DNA from: Rhodeus uyekii
Taxonomy: Eukaryota; Chordata; Actinopteri; Cypriniformes; Acheilognathidae
Reading direction: 5' to 3'
Length of the DNA stretch: 64,000 nt
Assembly (NCBI GenBank): GCA_037043235.1
Contig: JAWRVZ010000026.1
Span: 124,001 to 188,000, forward strand
This document shows positions 1 to 63,228 of this stretch, one piece after another. Positions within the stretch are counted from its first letter, which is position 1. Each line of letters opens with the position of its first letter. Position numbers and translations under genes: made by a program. The notes under the pieces are model-generated. The model searched no databases, was not told where the DNA came from, and saw nothing but the letters and a program-made list of their open reading frames with translations.

Positions 1-1435
1 CCCCTCTAGATCTGCAAACAGCTTGTGCCATTTACTCCAATAAGACTGAAACGCACTTTTGTAAAATAACCCCAAACTGAACTCCTCAAACTGAACAAAG
101 AAATGAAAAAAAAAAATCCCAGAAGTAGGACATTTGTCATACTGACGACATTGGTATTGTCTAATTAAACCCATGGGCCAACAGGGAACAGAGACCAGAG
201 CAAAAATAATGGTTTCAGTAAAACCATTTTTTAGGGTCTGGTAATGCAGTAAACATAGATATTGATGTCTATGTGGAAGTATATAACATCCATGTACACA
301 TTCAGGTTGCTCACTATGACAAATAGACAATTTCCTAAGATTCATCCTCCTTCTAGCTGCTGTTGTATGGTCAGAAAAGTTTTGCAGAAAATCTCACAGG
401 AATGAACTGGAGTTGCACATGAAAACACAAAACTTGTATCCTGCATTGTAAAATTGTGCTGTAAAATTCTGTTTAAAGCTATAACAACATAAAGTAATTA
501 TATAGCCATACACTATATTTAAAGGTTTGGGGTCAGGTAAATGTATTTTTATATGTACTAAGGGACTGTTGAATGCTTGATTCTAATTAGTTGATGATTG
601 TTCTACTATTTTTCAGTAAACGCACAGCTAAAGTAGTTGCAGGCATACAGTTACGCATTACAGTTCCATTACATGACTTTGGCAAATTATTTAGCCTATT
701 TCAATAAAAAAATAGCGGCATTAGTCTGCATATCATTGGCATATCATATCATCAGTTTTAAAATTAGCAGCGAAAGCTTTGTGTAATGACCTCAGAATTT
801 TTTTTATTTTCCTAATAATGTTGGTCTACAATTTTTTAGAAGTCGCCTGCTTTAGAGATAACAGTTATTTTTAAATTGTAATAATATTTTCCAGAATCAA
901 TTTTACTGTATTTTTGATCCATAAGAGACTACTTTCAAAAGCATTAAAAATCTTACAGACTCCAAACAATTGAATAGTAGTGTACATTAAAAAAAGATAA
1001 GCAGATGCAAATGGCAATAGTTTTTAGGAGTTGATATTCAGCAAGATAAATCATCAACATGAACTGAATGGAATTGAGAATTCAGAATTGAGCCAGAATT
1101 AATGTTACATGTTTGTGAATGTAAAATATCAGCAAAGTTTTACAGATAACAGTGCACAACAAATAAAGTTATTGTCTCCTCAAAGAAATAATTGATTCTG
1201 AACTGCTGAAACGAGTTGTCAGTAATTCCAGTCTCACTTCCTGTTACATATCTACGTCATTATGTAACTTTAAACTATCAAATTACGGGAACTTTAACAT
1301 TTTCCATAATCGCAAAAGGAAAGAAGAACAAGCTACTACATTTTGAAGATTCAAAATTATATATAGATATAATATAGATAGATAGCATATAGATCAATTG
1401 TCAAATCTTAGTGTGTATGTGTGTGAGTACGTTAC
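1..1435 (-). other. nup210l: nup210l intron running to the left window edge
   Basis: AT-rich sequence with no further family-matching exon that I can find. It contains a fragment of the dispersed hAT-like repeat (about 855-985) and a short similar piece near 520-545. Otherwise nothing recognisable. Confidence 0.5.
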
Positions 1436-7290
<5,855 letters not shown>

Positions 7291-8270
7291 ATTGAAAGGA
7301 CAGCTCTAGAAATCAACTACACTACTCAACTGAATACTGCTGGTGGCTAAACAATTATTTTGACATCATTTTCGAAGCGAAGACACGAGCAGAAACCGCA
7401 ATCTATTTTATCTAATTTGTAAGAGCTCAATTTGGAGTTATGTTAGGGCGCTGGTAAACAGCACTAGTCGTTAAAATGACGCTTGTTAATGTTGATTTTT
7501 GAAACAGTGTGGCTCTGTTTGATTGTAATCCTCCTGTTCTTGTGTTTACATAATGCGGTCAACGGTTAGCGAGTCCTCGGTGCTGTTTTCAAAGTAGCCC
7601 ATGTTTTTTTCTTTAAGGGAAATAATGGAGTTGTGAGGATTATAAAACCAACAAGTCGGTCTATTATTTTAAAGGGATTTCAAAATAAATAAATAATTTA
7701 CCCGTCCCTAAAGTTATTGAGTGTAAATATGCTACTACTACTACGAATAATAATTTTAATTCCAACCAGTGTTGCCAGATTGGGCTCCTTTTGGTCACGT
7801 CCGACAGGAAAAAATGCATTGGGCTGGTTGATAAAAATTGGGCTGGTTTTAGATGAAAAACCCGCCCAATTTGTTGTATAAATCCATGTAAATTCCATTA
7901 AAACAAGCTTACCATCAACAGTCCTCTCTCTCTACACCCCCCCCCCCCCTCAACAATCGGCTCCCCCACCATATATATATATGTATATATATAATTATAA
8001 ATAAATATTAAACTATACGTTCTAAAATCAATAGATCTTATTCGCGCCCTGAACAGTATGAAAGCGAGGCTGTGCGTGTATGTCTATCCCAAACAATGAA
8101 ACTCGCTTTCATTACTGTTAAAAATGGCACAAAGATGGTGCAGCTGTGAACAAGGTATGTATCTCTGACCAAAAAGAAGTTTAAAGCTGAACGTAGTTCA
8201 AGACATGAATACTGATGTGCGATCTATCGCTGACCGTTACACAGTCACACAATGATACTCACACACAGAC
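7291..8270 (-). promoter_or_regulatory. kcnn3-nup210l intergenic region with probable nup210l promoter
   Basis: About 980 bp between the inferred kcnn3 cleavage site and the nup210l ATG. The part next to the ATG (about 7370-7600) has several CpGs in otherwise CpG-poor DNA. No clear TATA box is seen. It also holds a repeat fragment (about 7765-7885, gttgccagattgggctcc), a poly(C) run near 7935-7949 and a small (TA)n near 7974-7993. Promoter placement is inference from position. Confidence 0.35.
7765..7885. repeat. Short repeat fragment (tggcaacactgg family)
   Basis: Carries gttgccagattgggctcc and two gggctggtt phrases. An inverted, diverged relative appears near 23258-23335 (gggctggttttta ... 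gacctggcaaccctg). Confidence 0.35.
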
Positions 8271-8292
8271 ACAGTCAAGTATAGATATATAC

Positions 8293-8298
8293 TTTATT
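8293..8298 (-). terminator. kcnn3: Candidate kcnn3 polyadenylation signal AATAAA
   Basis: TTTATT on the plus strand, the first canonical signal I find downstream of the kcnn3 stop. It is followed on the gene strand by a GT-rich stretch (about 8272-8230: gactgtgtctgtgtgtgag), as expected for a downstream element. This implies a 3'UTR of about 980 nt. Confidence 0.5.
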
Positions 8299-9269
8299 AA
8301 TTCTCTCTGGTAAAATAAAATTACAAAATAATTTCAACCTCAAACGGCACCTCCCTTATCTATAATTAATATTAATAAAATCGTTATTTATACAGCAATC
8401 ATAATTTCCATGACGAATGAGAAGAATGCTATCGTGTAATTATAATAAATATGGGCTATAACTGCGTTAGTAATTATTAATGGTAAAAAACTGAGCGATA
8501 CAAAGCTAAGTTTCAGTAATAGCATACTGTACTATACAAATTTCCAAGCGGATGTAATTCAGTATTCCGGCCACAGGATGTCACTATTAGTCAGTTTTCA
8601 AAATGGTCTCTTCATTGAAATGGGGTCAGAAGTCTCTTATTCCAACACCATTATAATAGAAGCAATCCCACCAAGAAAATGACTATAATCACTCATTCTA
8701 CAGTTATTTCCGTGTGAGCAGCTGTTCCACCTTGATGGGGTGGTTTTTATAATATATCGACTGGCTTCAGCGTCGCTCTTCGAAATAATGCTTTGCTCAA
8801 ATGGCTGTTAGTCTCTCGCAGACAGTAAAAAGTGCTGTCCAGATCTCTATGATGATTTGCCATCATAACATTCTTGGGCGCTGATTATTTATACACTCTC
8901 TAATCCCAAAGACCCGATAGACCTCAGTCCATTTCAGTCAACTATAGACAAAGCACTTTGGTAGCAAAGACGGAATTAGAGAAAGTGTGTGTACGAGTGT
9001 CCATGCATATTAACATGTCTCAGTCAGTGTCTTCTAAAATGTATACATTCATGGTAACAGTAAAGGACGTCCTTCTTTTGGACTACATGAAATATGGCAG
9101 TTTCATCATAGGGTTTTTGTGCAAATGTTAGCGTCTCCTCCATTGTGATATATTCTGTGGCGTTAAGCTGCGTAATGCTCGTAGTTACAGTGCAACGTAT
9201 GTGTATGTGTGTATATGGTTATGTCATCACATCTCTTCGCCCTGGAGGAAACTTCCCGCACCAGTGCTC
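8293..9269 (-). other. kcnn3: Inferred kcnn3 3' untranslated region
   Basis: Runs from the stop codon at 9272-9270 to the candidate poly(A) signal. No open frame or repeat recognised. No transcript evidence is available here. Confidence 0.45.
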
Positions 9270-54090
<44,821 letters not shown>

Positions 54091-54559
54091 CTGTAAAACA
54101 CAAGCAAATAATATTATTAGTACACACACCATTTTTATTTCAGAGAAAAATTCACTTACAGATGTTAACCCTGTGTATATGAAAAAGCAAAGCAAATGAC
54201 ATCATGTTATTACAAACTTAGGTGTGTGACTTGACATGTGCTACAAACATGGTAGTTTTTTCTAATCAATTTAATAGGGTGAATGGGGAATGGATTTGTC
54301 TAGCTTCAGAAGGATACAAAAGTGCCAAGAAGTATCTTAATAGTGATTCAAATGACTCGTGTACGATAGATCTGTGTGACAAGTTGATGGAAGTTTTTAA
54401 CCATGTGATAAAATTCCCTGCAATGACATCAGATGTCCCTGTCAGATATTACTTTTCTCATGGATAACAACTGGATTCATAACAACAATCTAGTTTTCAT
54501 GCAAATCTATCACATAGCTGTTCAGTGGTTTGCAGTCAGTAAAATTATTTGTTTAAAGA

Positions 54560-55790
54560 AAGGAATTTGGATTACTTTATTTCAGCAAGGATGCATGAAA
54601 TGGATCAAAAGTGATAGTAAAGACATTTATAATGTTACAAAAGTTTGTTTATTCCAAATAAAAGCTGTTTTTTTTACTTTCTATTTATCAAAGAATCCTG
54701 AAAAGATGCATCTCAGTTTCAACAAAAATATGAAGCAGCACTACGGTTTTCAATATTGATAAATATAAGAAATGTCTGTCACAAAATCAGCATATTAGAA
54801 TGATTTCTGATGGCTCATGTGACACTGAAGACTGAAGTAATGATGCTGAAAACTGCCATCACAGGAATAAATTACAGTGGAGTTCGGTTATGTCGACAGC
54901 CTCGGGGGTTGCAAAAAAGCATCGATAAAACCGTTTAGCGAGATAACCAACACCCAATATGGCGATTTATTTGATGAAGCGATCGGCATGCTATAAGAAT
55001 GTACATACACTGTATATGTTTGCTAACAACAAAAGCCATATGTGCACCAACTAACAGCAGAGATTTACCAGTAAACAATAAAAAACACCTTCGATTCTCC
55101 ATACAAACCTTTAATTATATTCTCCAACATTGCAAACACAATTTCGCTCACAGCGTAAACAGTCATAACATATTCGTGAGGTCATCACGCTGTACTAGAT
55201 TGCATACTTTCTTGCGTTCTGCCTGTCTAATGTGCTTTCTCAACAAATTCGGCTTCGTCGCGTCTTTTAACAACCTTCAATCCGTTCGTCAATCCACAGC
55301 GGCGCTGAGCAGAGCTCAAGTCAGAACATAAGCAGGGTGTGTGTGTGTGTGTGTGTGTCGGCAAGAGGCGGCTTCCCGCACATGCGCGATTCATTTGTAC
55401 GTGGAGGAGTGAACATCTCCTGCTCTCCCTGCATCTGGGCGGATCTGCTGCGCAAGGACCGGGCCACCTGTGAGTGCTTTGGGATGGGGATGCGGCAGCA
55501 CTCGCTGCTCCTTGAGAAGAGTAAGAACGATATGTGCTTTCACTTCAGAGAGTCTCCAAATAGGGAGTTTGGCGGTTCCACGTCGACATAATAGGATTGG
55601 CGAGTTAACCGTGAGTTGAGATAACCGAACTCCACTGTATATTAAAATGGAAATGAAAATTGTACTTATATTTAAATATATTTTTCTAGCTTTACTGCAT
55701 TTTTGATAAAACAGGTGTAGCCTTGTTAAGCATAAGACACTTCTTTCAAAACATTAACCAATCCCAAACTTTTCCCCTCATGAGATTTAT
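54560..55790 (-). repeat. Dispersed hAT-like repeat, copy 3, interrupted by the TIR element
   Basis: Minus-orientation copy: cagcaaggatgcatgaaatg, gactgaagtaatgatgctga up to ggaataaat, then the 0.8 kb TIR element (54873-55639), then attaaaatggaaatg, ctgcatttttgataaaac, acattaaccaatcccaaact. The two halves join to a continuous family member. Confidence 0.7.
54873..55639 (+). mobile_element. ~0.77 kb TIR DNA element, copy 2 (TA target duplication)
   Basis: TA-CAGTGGAGTTCGGTTATG at the left and GAGATAACCGAACTCCACTG-TA at the right: perfect 16-bp outer inverted ends with TA on both sides. Subterminal repeats of a cga(t/g)ataaccg word. Internal sequence matches copy 1 (10093-10899, inverted), including a 110-codon open frame at 54999-55331. 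A (GT)n occupies 55335-55359 where copy 1 has its palindrome. Superfamily inferred, not proven. Confidence 0.82.
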
Positions 55791-55889
55791 GAACCATTTT
55801 TCGATTCATCCATAGGCCTTTTCCATCCTCTCTGAAGCTTTATAGCCCCAGTCCAAATTCACAATTATTTTATTGAAAAAAATTCACCT

Positions 55890-55985
55890 TTTTACGTAGA
55901 AGAAAAATAATCCTACAGGTCTAGAAAAACATGAGGGTGAGTAAATGATGAAAGAATTTTCATTTTTAGGTCAACTATCTCTTTA
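55890..55985 (+). repeat. Foldback repeat (gggtgaactat family), right arm only
   Basis: ctacaggtctagaaaaacatg, agggtgagtaaatgatgaaa, ttttaggtcaactatctct. Confidence 0.5.
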
Positions 55986-56486
55986 AATAAAAAATGAACA
56001 GCACAATCACAGCATGTGCATCTGTGCCATATAGTTTGCCAAGACATTTTTAGTGTCTTTTCATAATCTGTGGATTACATGCACATTATATCAAATCACA
56101 CACCACACAAAATGTCATGGTTACTCAAATGTGTGTCTGTCTGCGATTGCAGGGATCTCACCTTGACACCTACACCATACACTACTGCCTTCTGCACAGA
56201 TTTAGCTTAACACACACACACACATAGGAATCAAAGACCTTTGGGAAGTGATTTTACAAAGAAAGAAAACTGCAACACTCGAAACCACAAACATGCTGAA
56301 AAGACAAAAGTTCTTTCAAATCATTTCCAGCCAGAGCCTCAATGCTGTCCAACTGAACCACACACATTATTATATTGGCCACCGATGGGTCTAATTTAAG
56401 GTTCTGTACTGGGAGCGTTATTCTACACGGACATACAGACAGGGGTGTCTGGGGGACCAGTGGTTCCTCAGTCTCTCACTCTCACA

Positions 56487-56498
56487 CTGACACACACC

Positions 56499-56541
<43 letters not shown>
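56487..56541. repeat. Compound (CA)n(TA)n(TG)n microsatellite
   Basis: (CA)n then (TA)n then tgtgtgt; self-complementary, so it can form a hairpin. Confidence 0.85.
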
Positions 56542-56543
<2 letters not shown>

Positions 56544-58028
56544 TAGATATGGGCTCCTATCTTGAGAACATACACACTGTAAACTTCCAGGGGATAACAG
56601 CTTATCGATACGACAACTTTGTGTTTCATTCTCTGTAAAGCTTCCAAAGAAGTCTTAAAGATGATTTCCCCTAATAGGCGGAAATATTGATTGATTTTTA
56701 TGCAGCTATAAGCTCAAATGTGATTCATCAGAGTAGATGTTTCTTCATCAATCCCACTGTTGGTCCTGGAACAACATCAGGGATACTGGAGATGTTGGTT
56801 ACGGTTATTACAACAAATCATTACTGTCTGTAAACTCATTTAAACGCACACAAAACAGACAATAATGCAAATGCACATCTGAAAAAAAAACAATTAAAAT
56901 ATAAATATTTATATATTGTAATACATTATTTGTACAAATAATAGTGGCAAAACTAACTGATAATTTTAATATACTGTACAATATTATATGCTATATTATT
57001 ATAGTATAGTATGACAACCAAATCATTTTGTCTTTAAAATAACATAATATTGTTTTGTTTAATAAAGTTTTGTTAAATAAAGATCCACACTCCTGTTAAT
57101 AGATTCTTTCTTACCTTTATAGAAACCGGAATGTGACAATATTAAATAAGATAAGGTTAGATTTAATAGATAGTACAATGGATTTTTAGCGGGATAGAGA
57201 CCCTGGTTGTTATATGTAATGAGAAAAGCACTGTCCTCCTTGGCACAGCTACGACGTCTTGACATTGAATGCAAAGGAAATTTCAAATGTCTAAAATGTG
57301 AGCCAAGATATTAAAACATGTCATGTCAGACATCACATGAAATTGAAAAAGATGTTTACTAAATGCCATTTGTTGAGGATACTGACTACATTTAATGCAT
57401 ACGAGGTCATGAACGTTTGGAACTTTACTTTCGCTCTCTTCTCACTTTCCACAACCCTCTCTTCTTGTTTCGTCTGCCTGCAGTTTGTAGTTTGCCTGCC
57501 TGTTATTGCTGTTGTTTTTTGGATGATGTGTCCTCAGTGTCTGTGACATGACTACAAGAGCTCATGTTATATTCGGGCGTGTGAGCAGTGAATATGATGA
57601 ACAGACTCATGGCTAGATTAGCAGTTATTGATCCAGGTCATGATGGACACCATGCAGAGCTAATAGGCTTTCTAGGCTCCATTAACTCCATCAGCATTCT
57701 CTCACATGCTCAACATCTCCCTCCTGCTCTTCTTCTTTTCACTTCTCCTCCATCTATTCAGCATCCTTTTATAAACACTGAGCAAAACGGTTCTGACGTC
57801 TGAATACACAGTCATCTTCGAGCCTTCTGTCTGTCAAGCAGTTACACAAACACACTCGCGCACAAACGCACACACACACATTTGAGGTTGAATATACCAC
57901 CACAAATGCACAGTCATCTGTGATTCTAATGTAATTACTTCCTCTTGTTTCAATTTCTTCATTTACTGCTGGTGTTGGATGAAACAACTCACTTGAAAAA
58001 TCTCAAATACATACCATATAACACACAA

Positions 58029-58030
<2 letters not shown>

Positions 58031-58068
<38 letters not shown>
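58031..58068. repeat. (CA)n microsatellite
   Basis: About 19 CA units. Confidence 0.95.
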
Positions 58069-58072
<4 letters not shown>

Positions 58073-58622
58073 CACAACGAGAGATTTTCTCAGATTCTTA
58101 AACACAAACAAACCTAGCTTTAAGTGGCATGAAATGGAAGTTGTAATAGTCCTTTCGTCCATTTTGTAACTTACTATAACCGGGGCTTCTTGAAGAATCC
58201 ATTGGTAATTAATTGGATTGCTGAATCGTTGTTTATTTGCTCCTGATCTCATGTGAGTCACAGGTTGTCCCGCCCTCGCGTCAGTAAACAAAAATAATGA
58301 TGCGCGCGGATAAATCATTAATAATCAATATGGGAATGTTCTTTTAAAAAAATAAAAAAATTAGAAAATAATTGTCCATTTTGATACCATGGTGAGGAAG
58401 GAGGGTGTATTCACACACACAAGCTCAAAGGGAAAAACAAGTATGACATAAAAATGCTTCAAGAATATTTTGATATCCATAAACAGAGAAAGCAGGAAGG
58501 GGGAGGAGATGGACCACACGTACAAGCTAATCACCTTTTTGATAGAGTTTGTTTATGCGCATCAGCTGCAACAGTCATTTTAGCAGGATTTGCACTAAAG
58601 AAACTACATTTATAACACTATC

Positions 58623-59144
58623 TGTCACGGAATGGAAGGCGAAGGACTCATGTGCAGATGGAATGATAAGGAATTTATTATTACACAAATAAAGACACAA
58701 AAGAAAACAACCCACTCAGGGGAAAACATTAACTTAAGCACGATAACGAGACCCTCGGGGGACACAAACCAACCGGATGAGACGGTATACAAAGAGACAG
58801 GAACACGACGTAGAACAAACATGGAGAGACAACGAAACCACAATGGACAGCAAACACAAAGGGATTATATAGGCACATTAGGGAAGGTAGTGATCAGAAA
58901 CAGCTGACAACACTCAAGGGAAACAAGGTAACAAGAGGGCGGGGCAAACACGGACAGGACATGAACACGCAGCGAATGCTGACGCGCACCGCCACGTGTT
59001 CACAAAGCAGACGCGCAATTGGTAACCAACCAACTGCGCGCGACACAAACAATATAAAGGCACGTGGACATGATGAGAGAGCAGTGTCAGGGTTCTGTCG
59101 ATCAAAACACTAGAAGTCGAAAGTGATGTGACAAAACCCTGACA
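58623..59144 (-). mobile_element. Solo LTR, 522 bp, with 5-bp target duplication CTATC
   Basis: On the minus strand starts TGTCAGGGTTTTGTC and ends CATTCCGTGACA. It is flanked by CTATC at 58618-58622 and 59145-59149. A TATA-type word (tatataatccc on the minus strand, about 58872-58862) and an aataataaattcc poly(A) signal near 58670 sit in LTR order for minus orientation. Internal inverted pair near the 59.1 kb end (agtgtcagggtt against aaccctgacact). Same family as 38692-39170. Confidence 0.85.
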
Positions 59145-59956
59145 CTATCATTGTTGATTTGAACTGTGTAATCGAAACTGAGATTTTGGTCTTTCAAGTA
59201 GACAGAAATGTACTTCTGCTTTCACAGAAAATAGTGAAAATTATTACCAGGATGGCCACCGTCCCATAAAGTGGACTTTGTCCTGGACAAACACAGATTT
59301 CCAGATGATTAATGTATCTGTATGTGCAATGTTGTGTGTGTGACCCTTCATTTAGAGCACTTTGTCTAAGTCAAGCAGTCTAATGATCTGAACTCTCTGC
59401 CCAAACTAATCGCACACATGCCACACTTTATCATTCACCCTGAGACCTACAGAAACACACAGCAAATAAACCACAATCAACCTCTATAAACACACACATA
59501 AGCCAGTAAATACATCACCAACACAAAAATACACACACTTAACCCCAACTGGTAATATAAGAACCAGATCTGTGTCGCCTTTACAAGAGGAACTTTATTA
59601 CTCAGTGGTTGCTTATTCATAGCTTAGATTACTTGGAGTTTTTATTTATTTTAAGAATCAACTTGTGTTGATACTAAAAAAAATCCAACAAGGCACAAAT
59701 GACAACTGTTGAAACCAAAGAAAGCTATTGTGTGAAAACATTATGAACTAGCATAGCTCAATCTAGCTAAACTAGGCAAAAGTAGTGTAGATATCAGTTT
59801 GGCTGGTGGTAGCGTTCCAATGTTTTAAATCATGCTTTTCATGTAGTGATGTTATGTTATTGATTACATTGCAGGCAGCATTAAGACAATGTTCCATTGT
59901 TGATTACCAAAATTTTAGCAACAAAGACATACGTATTCTCTGTTGGATGGTGAGAA

Positions 59957-59960
59957 TCGG

Positions 59961-60027
<67 letters not shown>
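59957..60027. repeat. (AT)n microsatellite
   Basis: About 35 AT units. Confidence 0.95.
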
Positions 60028-60032
<5 letters not shown>

Positions 60033-60874
60033 TTAATACACTCTAACACAGATTCAGAATCCTGATGTCAAGAATTATAACTTCATGTAGTGAAATTCTA
60101 TTCTAGATATATATAAATTATTTCCAGCAAACAAATGAATGTTAAACTGACTTGCCATATTCCATAGGGTTACTGACCAAACTGGTTTATTAAACCACAA
60201 ATCAAAAACGGTACAAAAAAACTCACATCACCACCAAAACCAAATGTTCCAAACACAATAATGTATCTCACTTAATGAAAAACACACACTCACAGATAAG
60301 CCCAATTACACACCGAGTGGCGCACACACACTTGGTTACACACTGACAGACACCATTACACCCCTGAAAACCCAATTACATACTCCGAGGCCAAGGAAAA
60401 AATGGAAACACACACAACCTCACCTACATGCATGCAGTTATACACACACATACATTAAGCTTATAGCATTAATGGCCATTTGAAGGTCATTTTAATTCAG
60501 TGCACTATTGCCCCCTCTCTCTTTCGTTGACCCTTCCTCAGACTGTCCATCTCTTCTCGTTTAGTTTCCTTTTTCCCCACGCTGTCTCTCTTTTTTTATG
60601 TACTGATGATTATTGCTCCTGTGAGAGTGCTGTAAAAGCGTTAGTGTAGCAGGAGTGGGATTAGGGTCTGGCAGCCCACTGGATCACCCCTTATATATGT
60701 CTTAGAGATGGATTACACATAAACACAGGTTGTTGTTTTATTGTTTTGTTTTTACATGGTGGGGACTTTCCATTGTATTATTTTAATAATGAGAAAATAC
60801 ATTTTCTATCACCTCTTCACCTAAATTTAATCATCACAGATAACTTTACATATGTGTGTGTGTTTGTTTTTGGG

Positions 60875-61045
60875 GTCAGAATTATATTTTAATATTCAAA
60901 TGAATTTTGTTCCTGTGATGTCAAAGGTGAATTTTTAGCAGCCATGACTTCAAGCTTCAGTGCAATATGATCCTTCATAAATCCTTCTAATTTGCTGATT
61001 TGGTACTCAAGAATCATTTAATATTATCACAGTTGAATTTCTAAT
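60875..61045 (+). repeat. Dispersed hAT-like repeat, fragment
   Basis: tttttggggtcagaattat, gaatttttagcagccatgac, tccttctaatttgctgattt. Confidence 0.5.
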
Positions 61046-62062
61046 GTAGTCCTCTGCACACACTTTCCCTGCATAAAAACCTAAACACACACACACACAG
61101 TACTCCACAACCTTGTGCACTAGCAACAGGTTGATAACCAAGGCATTTGCACGCTTCCTTGCATCTAATAAACAAGTCCAAGCTAAGATGTTCCCCAGGG
61201 ATGCGTGACAGAGTGAAAAGTGTGTGAAAATTAAGTATTGATTTGACAGCAGCTTTTTCCAGGTATTTAGGACTGTTAGGGCTGTCAAGCAGATGTGTGA
61301 GGATGGAGGATGGATTTAATGCATGTTTCCTTGTGCAACTCTACATGTTATTGAACAGTTTCATCAAAACCTAAAATGACAATGGGACCAAAATACTCAC
61401 CAATCTGACCCATATTGAAAACTCAAAATGCCTCAAAATACAACTTGGAAATAAAAAAACAGAGTATTTAAAAATGTCAAATGCTATGACCTAAAAAAAA
61501 GAAACCAAATCATTGGAGACTTTTTGTCTAGTCAAATAAATGTTGTATCACTGATTATGATATGAATCAGTAGATTTCTATAGATAGTCAGGAGTTCATA
61601 AAGCTTGACTGCTGCTGTTATTAACAACAAAGAGGAAAACCAAACCCTAAGACAATCTTAAACTCATGTTTATGCTAATAATTTAATTTATAAAGAAAAA
61701 ATGCCTTAAATAAGAAAAATGCTAAGTACCGTAGAAGCATTTTCTTTAGTGAGCTCAGACTTCTGGACCTCACTATACAGCATATACTGCATAAGCTGTG
61801 GTTTAGGAAAACTATTTTGCATATAGTTGCACATATGTAGACAGCAAACAAAAAGTTGATATGAAAGAGCAAATATTTGATTAAATACAACAATGCTAGT
61901 AACACGCAATGGCTCCGATTTCACACTGTATTCTTTCATGCTGTTCTTATCAGCTCTTCCTCTCTCCTTTTCCTTTTACCTGTCTATTTAAAGAAGTAAG
62001 GATGTGTATAGAGTCTGAATAGACAAGACAGCCCCTGAGGAATCACGGCTGAGAGTGCACAC

Positions 62063-62356
62063 ACATCAAGGTATAGAACCATCTCAAGGATGATCAGAAG
62101 AAATGGACAGCACCCGAGTTAAATATATGAGTGTCACAGCAAAGGGTTTGAATACTTAGAAACATGTGATATTTCAGTTTTTCTTTTTTAATAAATCTGC
62201 AAAAATGTCAACAATTCTGTGTTTTTCTATCAATATGAGTTGCTGTGTGTACATTAATGAGGAAAAAAATGAGCTTAAATGATTTTAGCAAATGGCTGCA
62301 ATATAACAAAGAGTGAAAAATGTAAAGGGGTCTGAATACTTTCCGTACCCACTGTA
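62063..62356 (-). mobile_element. Left-end fragment of the same Tc1 family as 21191-22695
   Basis: Inverse orientation; outer TIR intact (ggggtctgaatactttccgt, acccactg-TA, ending 62356). It continues inward through cacagcaaagggtttgaata and ggatgatcagaagaaatgga, then breaks off at about 62063. About 294 bp retained, no transposase. Confidence 0.85.
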
Positions 62357-62579
62357 TATTCCCATTCAAATCAGCATACACTTCACATACCACACTAGTG
62401 AAATCTTCATTTCCATATGCTCAAACATAGACAGCATTCTTCAGCTTCTTTGATTCAAAGTGCACAAACAACTGCCATTTCAAAAGAGATGAGAGCGTTA
62501 AGAGGTTAGGAAAATGTTTTGGACATAATGATGCCTCATCAGGAATTTCCTGCTGGCTTCATGCTTTCAAAAGCAGCTG

Positions 62580-63060
62580 ACACACACACACACTCAAGCA
62601 GTCCAGTAAAGCCATCAATTGGCGCTTGATGGTGTGCAAAGGTGATTATCAATAATCAATATAGCCGTTCACTCACGGATAAGAGCGTTCAGCGGCATCT
62701 AAGCAGTCACTTTCCACTTTCCCATCCGCCATTACTCAATTGTCCGTTCAAATAATCTTGTTTCAATTGGGAGTTTCCATCCAGGGGGTTTGAGGAGAGG
62801 TAATTCCCAATTAGATGAATCGAATCAAATTGAAGCCGTTTGGAGGATGTGGAAGAGCATCAGTATATCACATGTCTCTGGACTTTCAACAGTAATGCAC
62901 TGACAGAAAAGCACCCTTGCACCCTTTAATTGCTTTGAGGTGCGAAGCAGCACTAACAGGCTTCTATTGTGTTGTTTTATAATGGCTATAATGGTATACA
63001 ATCAGCATAGCCATTATTCATGCGCAAACTTGACTCACTCATCCGTTTTCCATCTCAAAT
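62580..63060. promoter_or_regulatory. Non-repetitive intronic stretch, candidate conserved noncoding element
   Basis: No repeat family recognised. Dense homeodomain-type words (gattatcaataatcaatata, ttcaattggg, cccaattagatg, gcatagccattattcatgc). Only composition suggests regulatory content; no conservation data available here. Confidence 0.2.
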
Positions 63061-63162
63061 AAAGAGATTTTATTACAGCCTTTCATTTCATCTCTCCTAA
63101 CACTCACTCGCTTTTCTCTCCCTCTCCAATAACACTCCCCCGTTTGCCGCCCACTATAATAA

Positions 63163-63163
63163 C

Positions 63164-63198
<35 letters not shown>

Positions 63199-63228
63199 CA
63201 GAGAGACAGAGAGACAGAGAGAGAGAAA
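63163..63228. repeat. (GA)n / (GACA)n microsatellite
   Basis: GA repeat with interspersed gacagaga units; flanking open frames on the minus strand are low-complexity artefacts. Confidence 0.9.
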
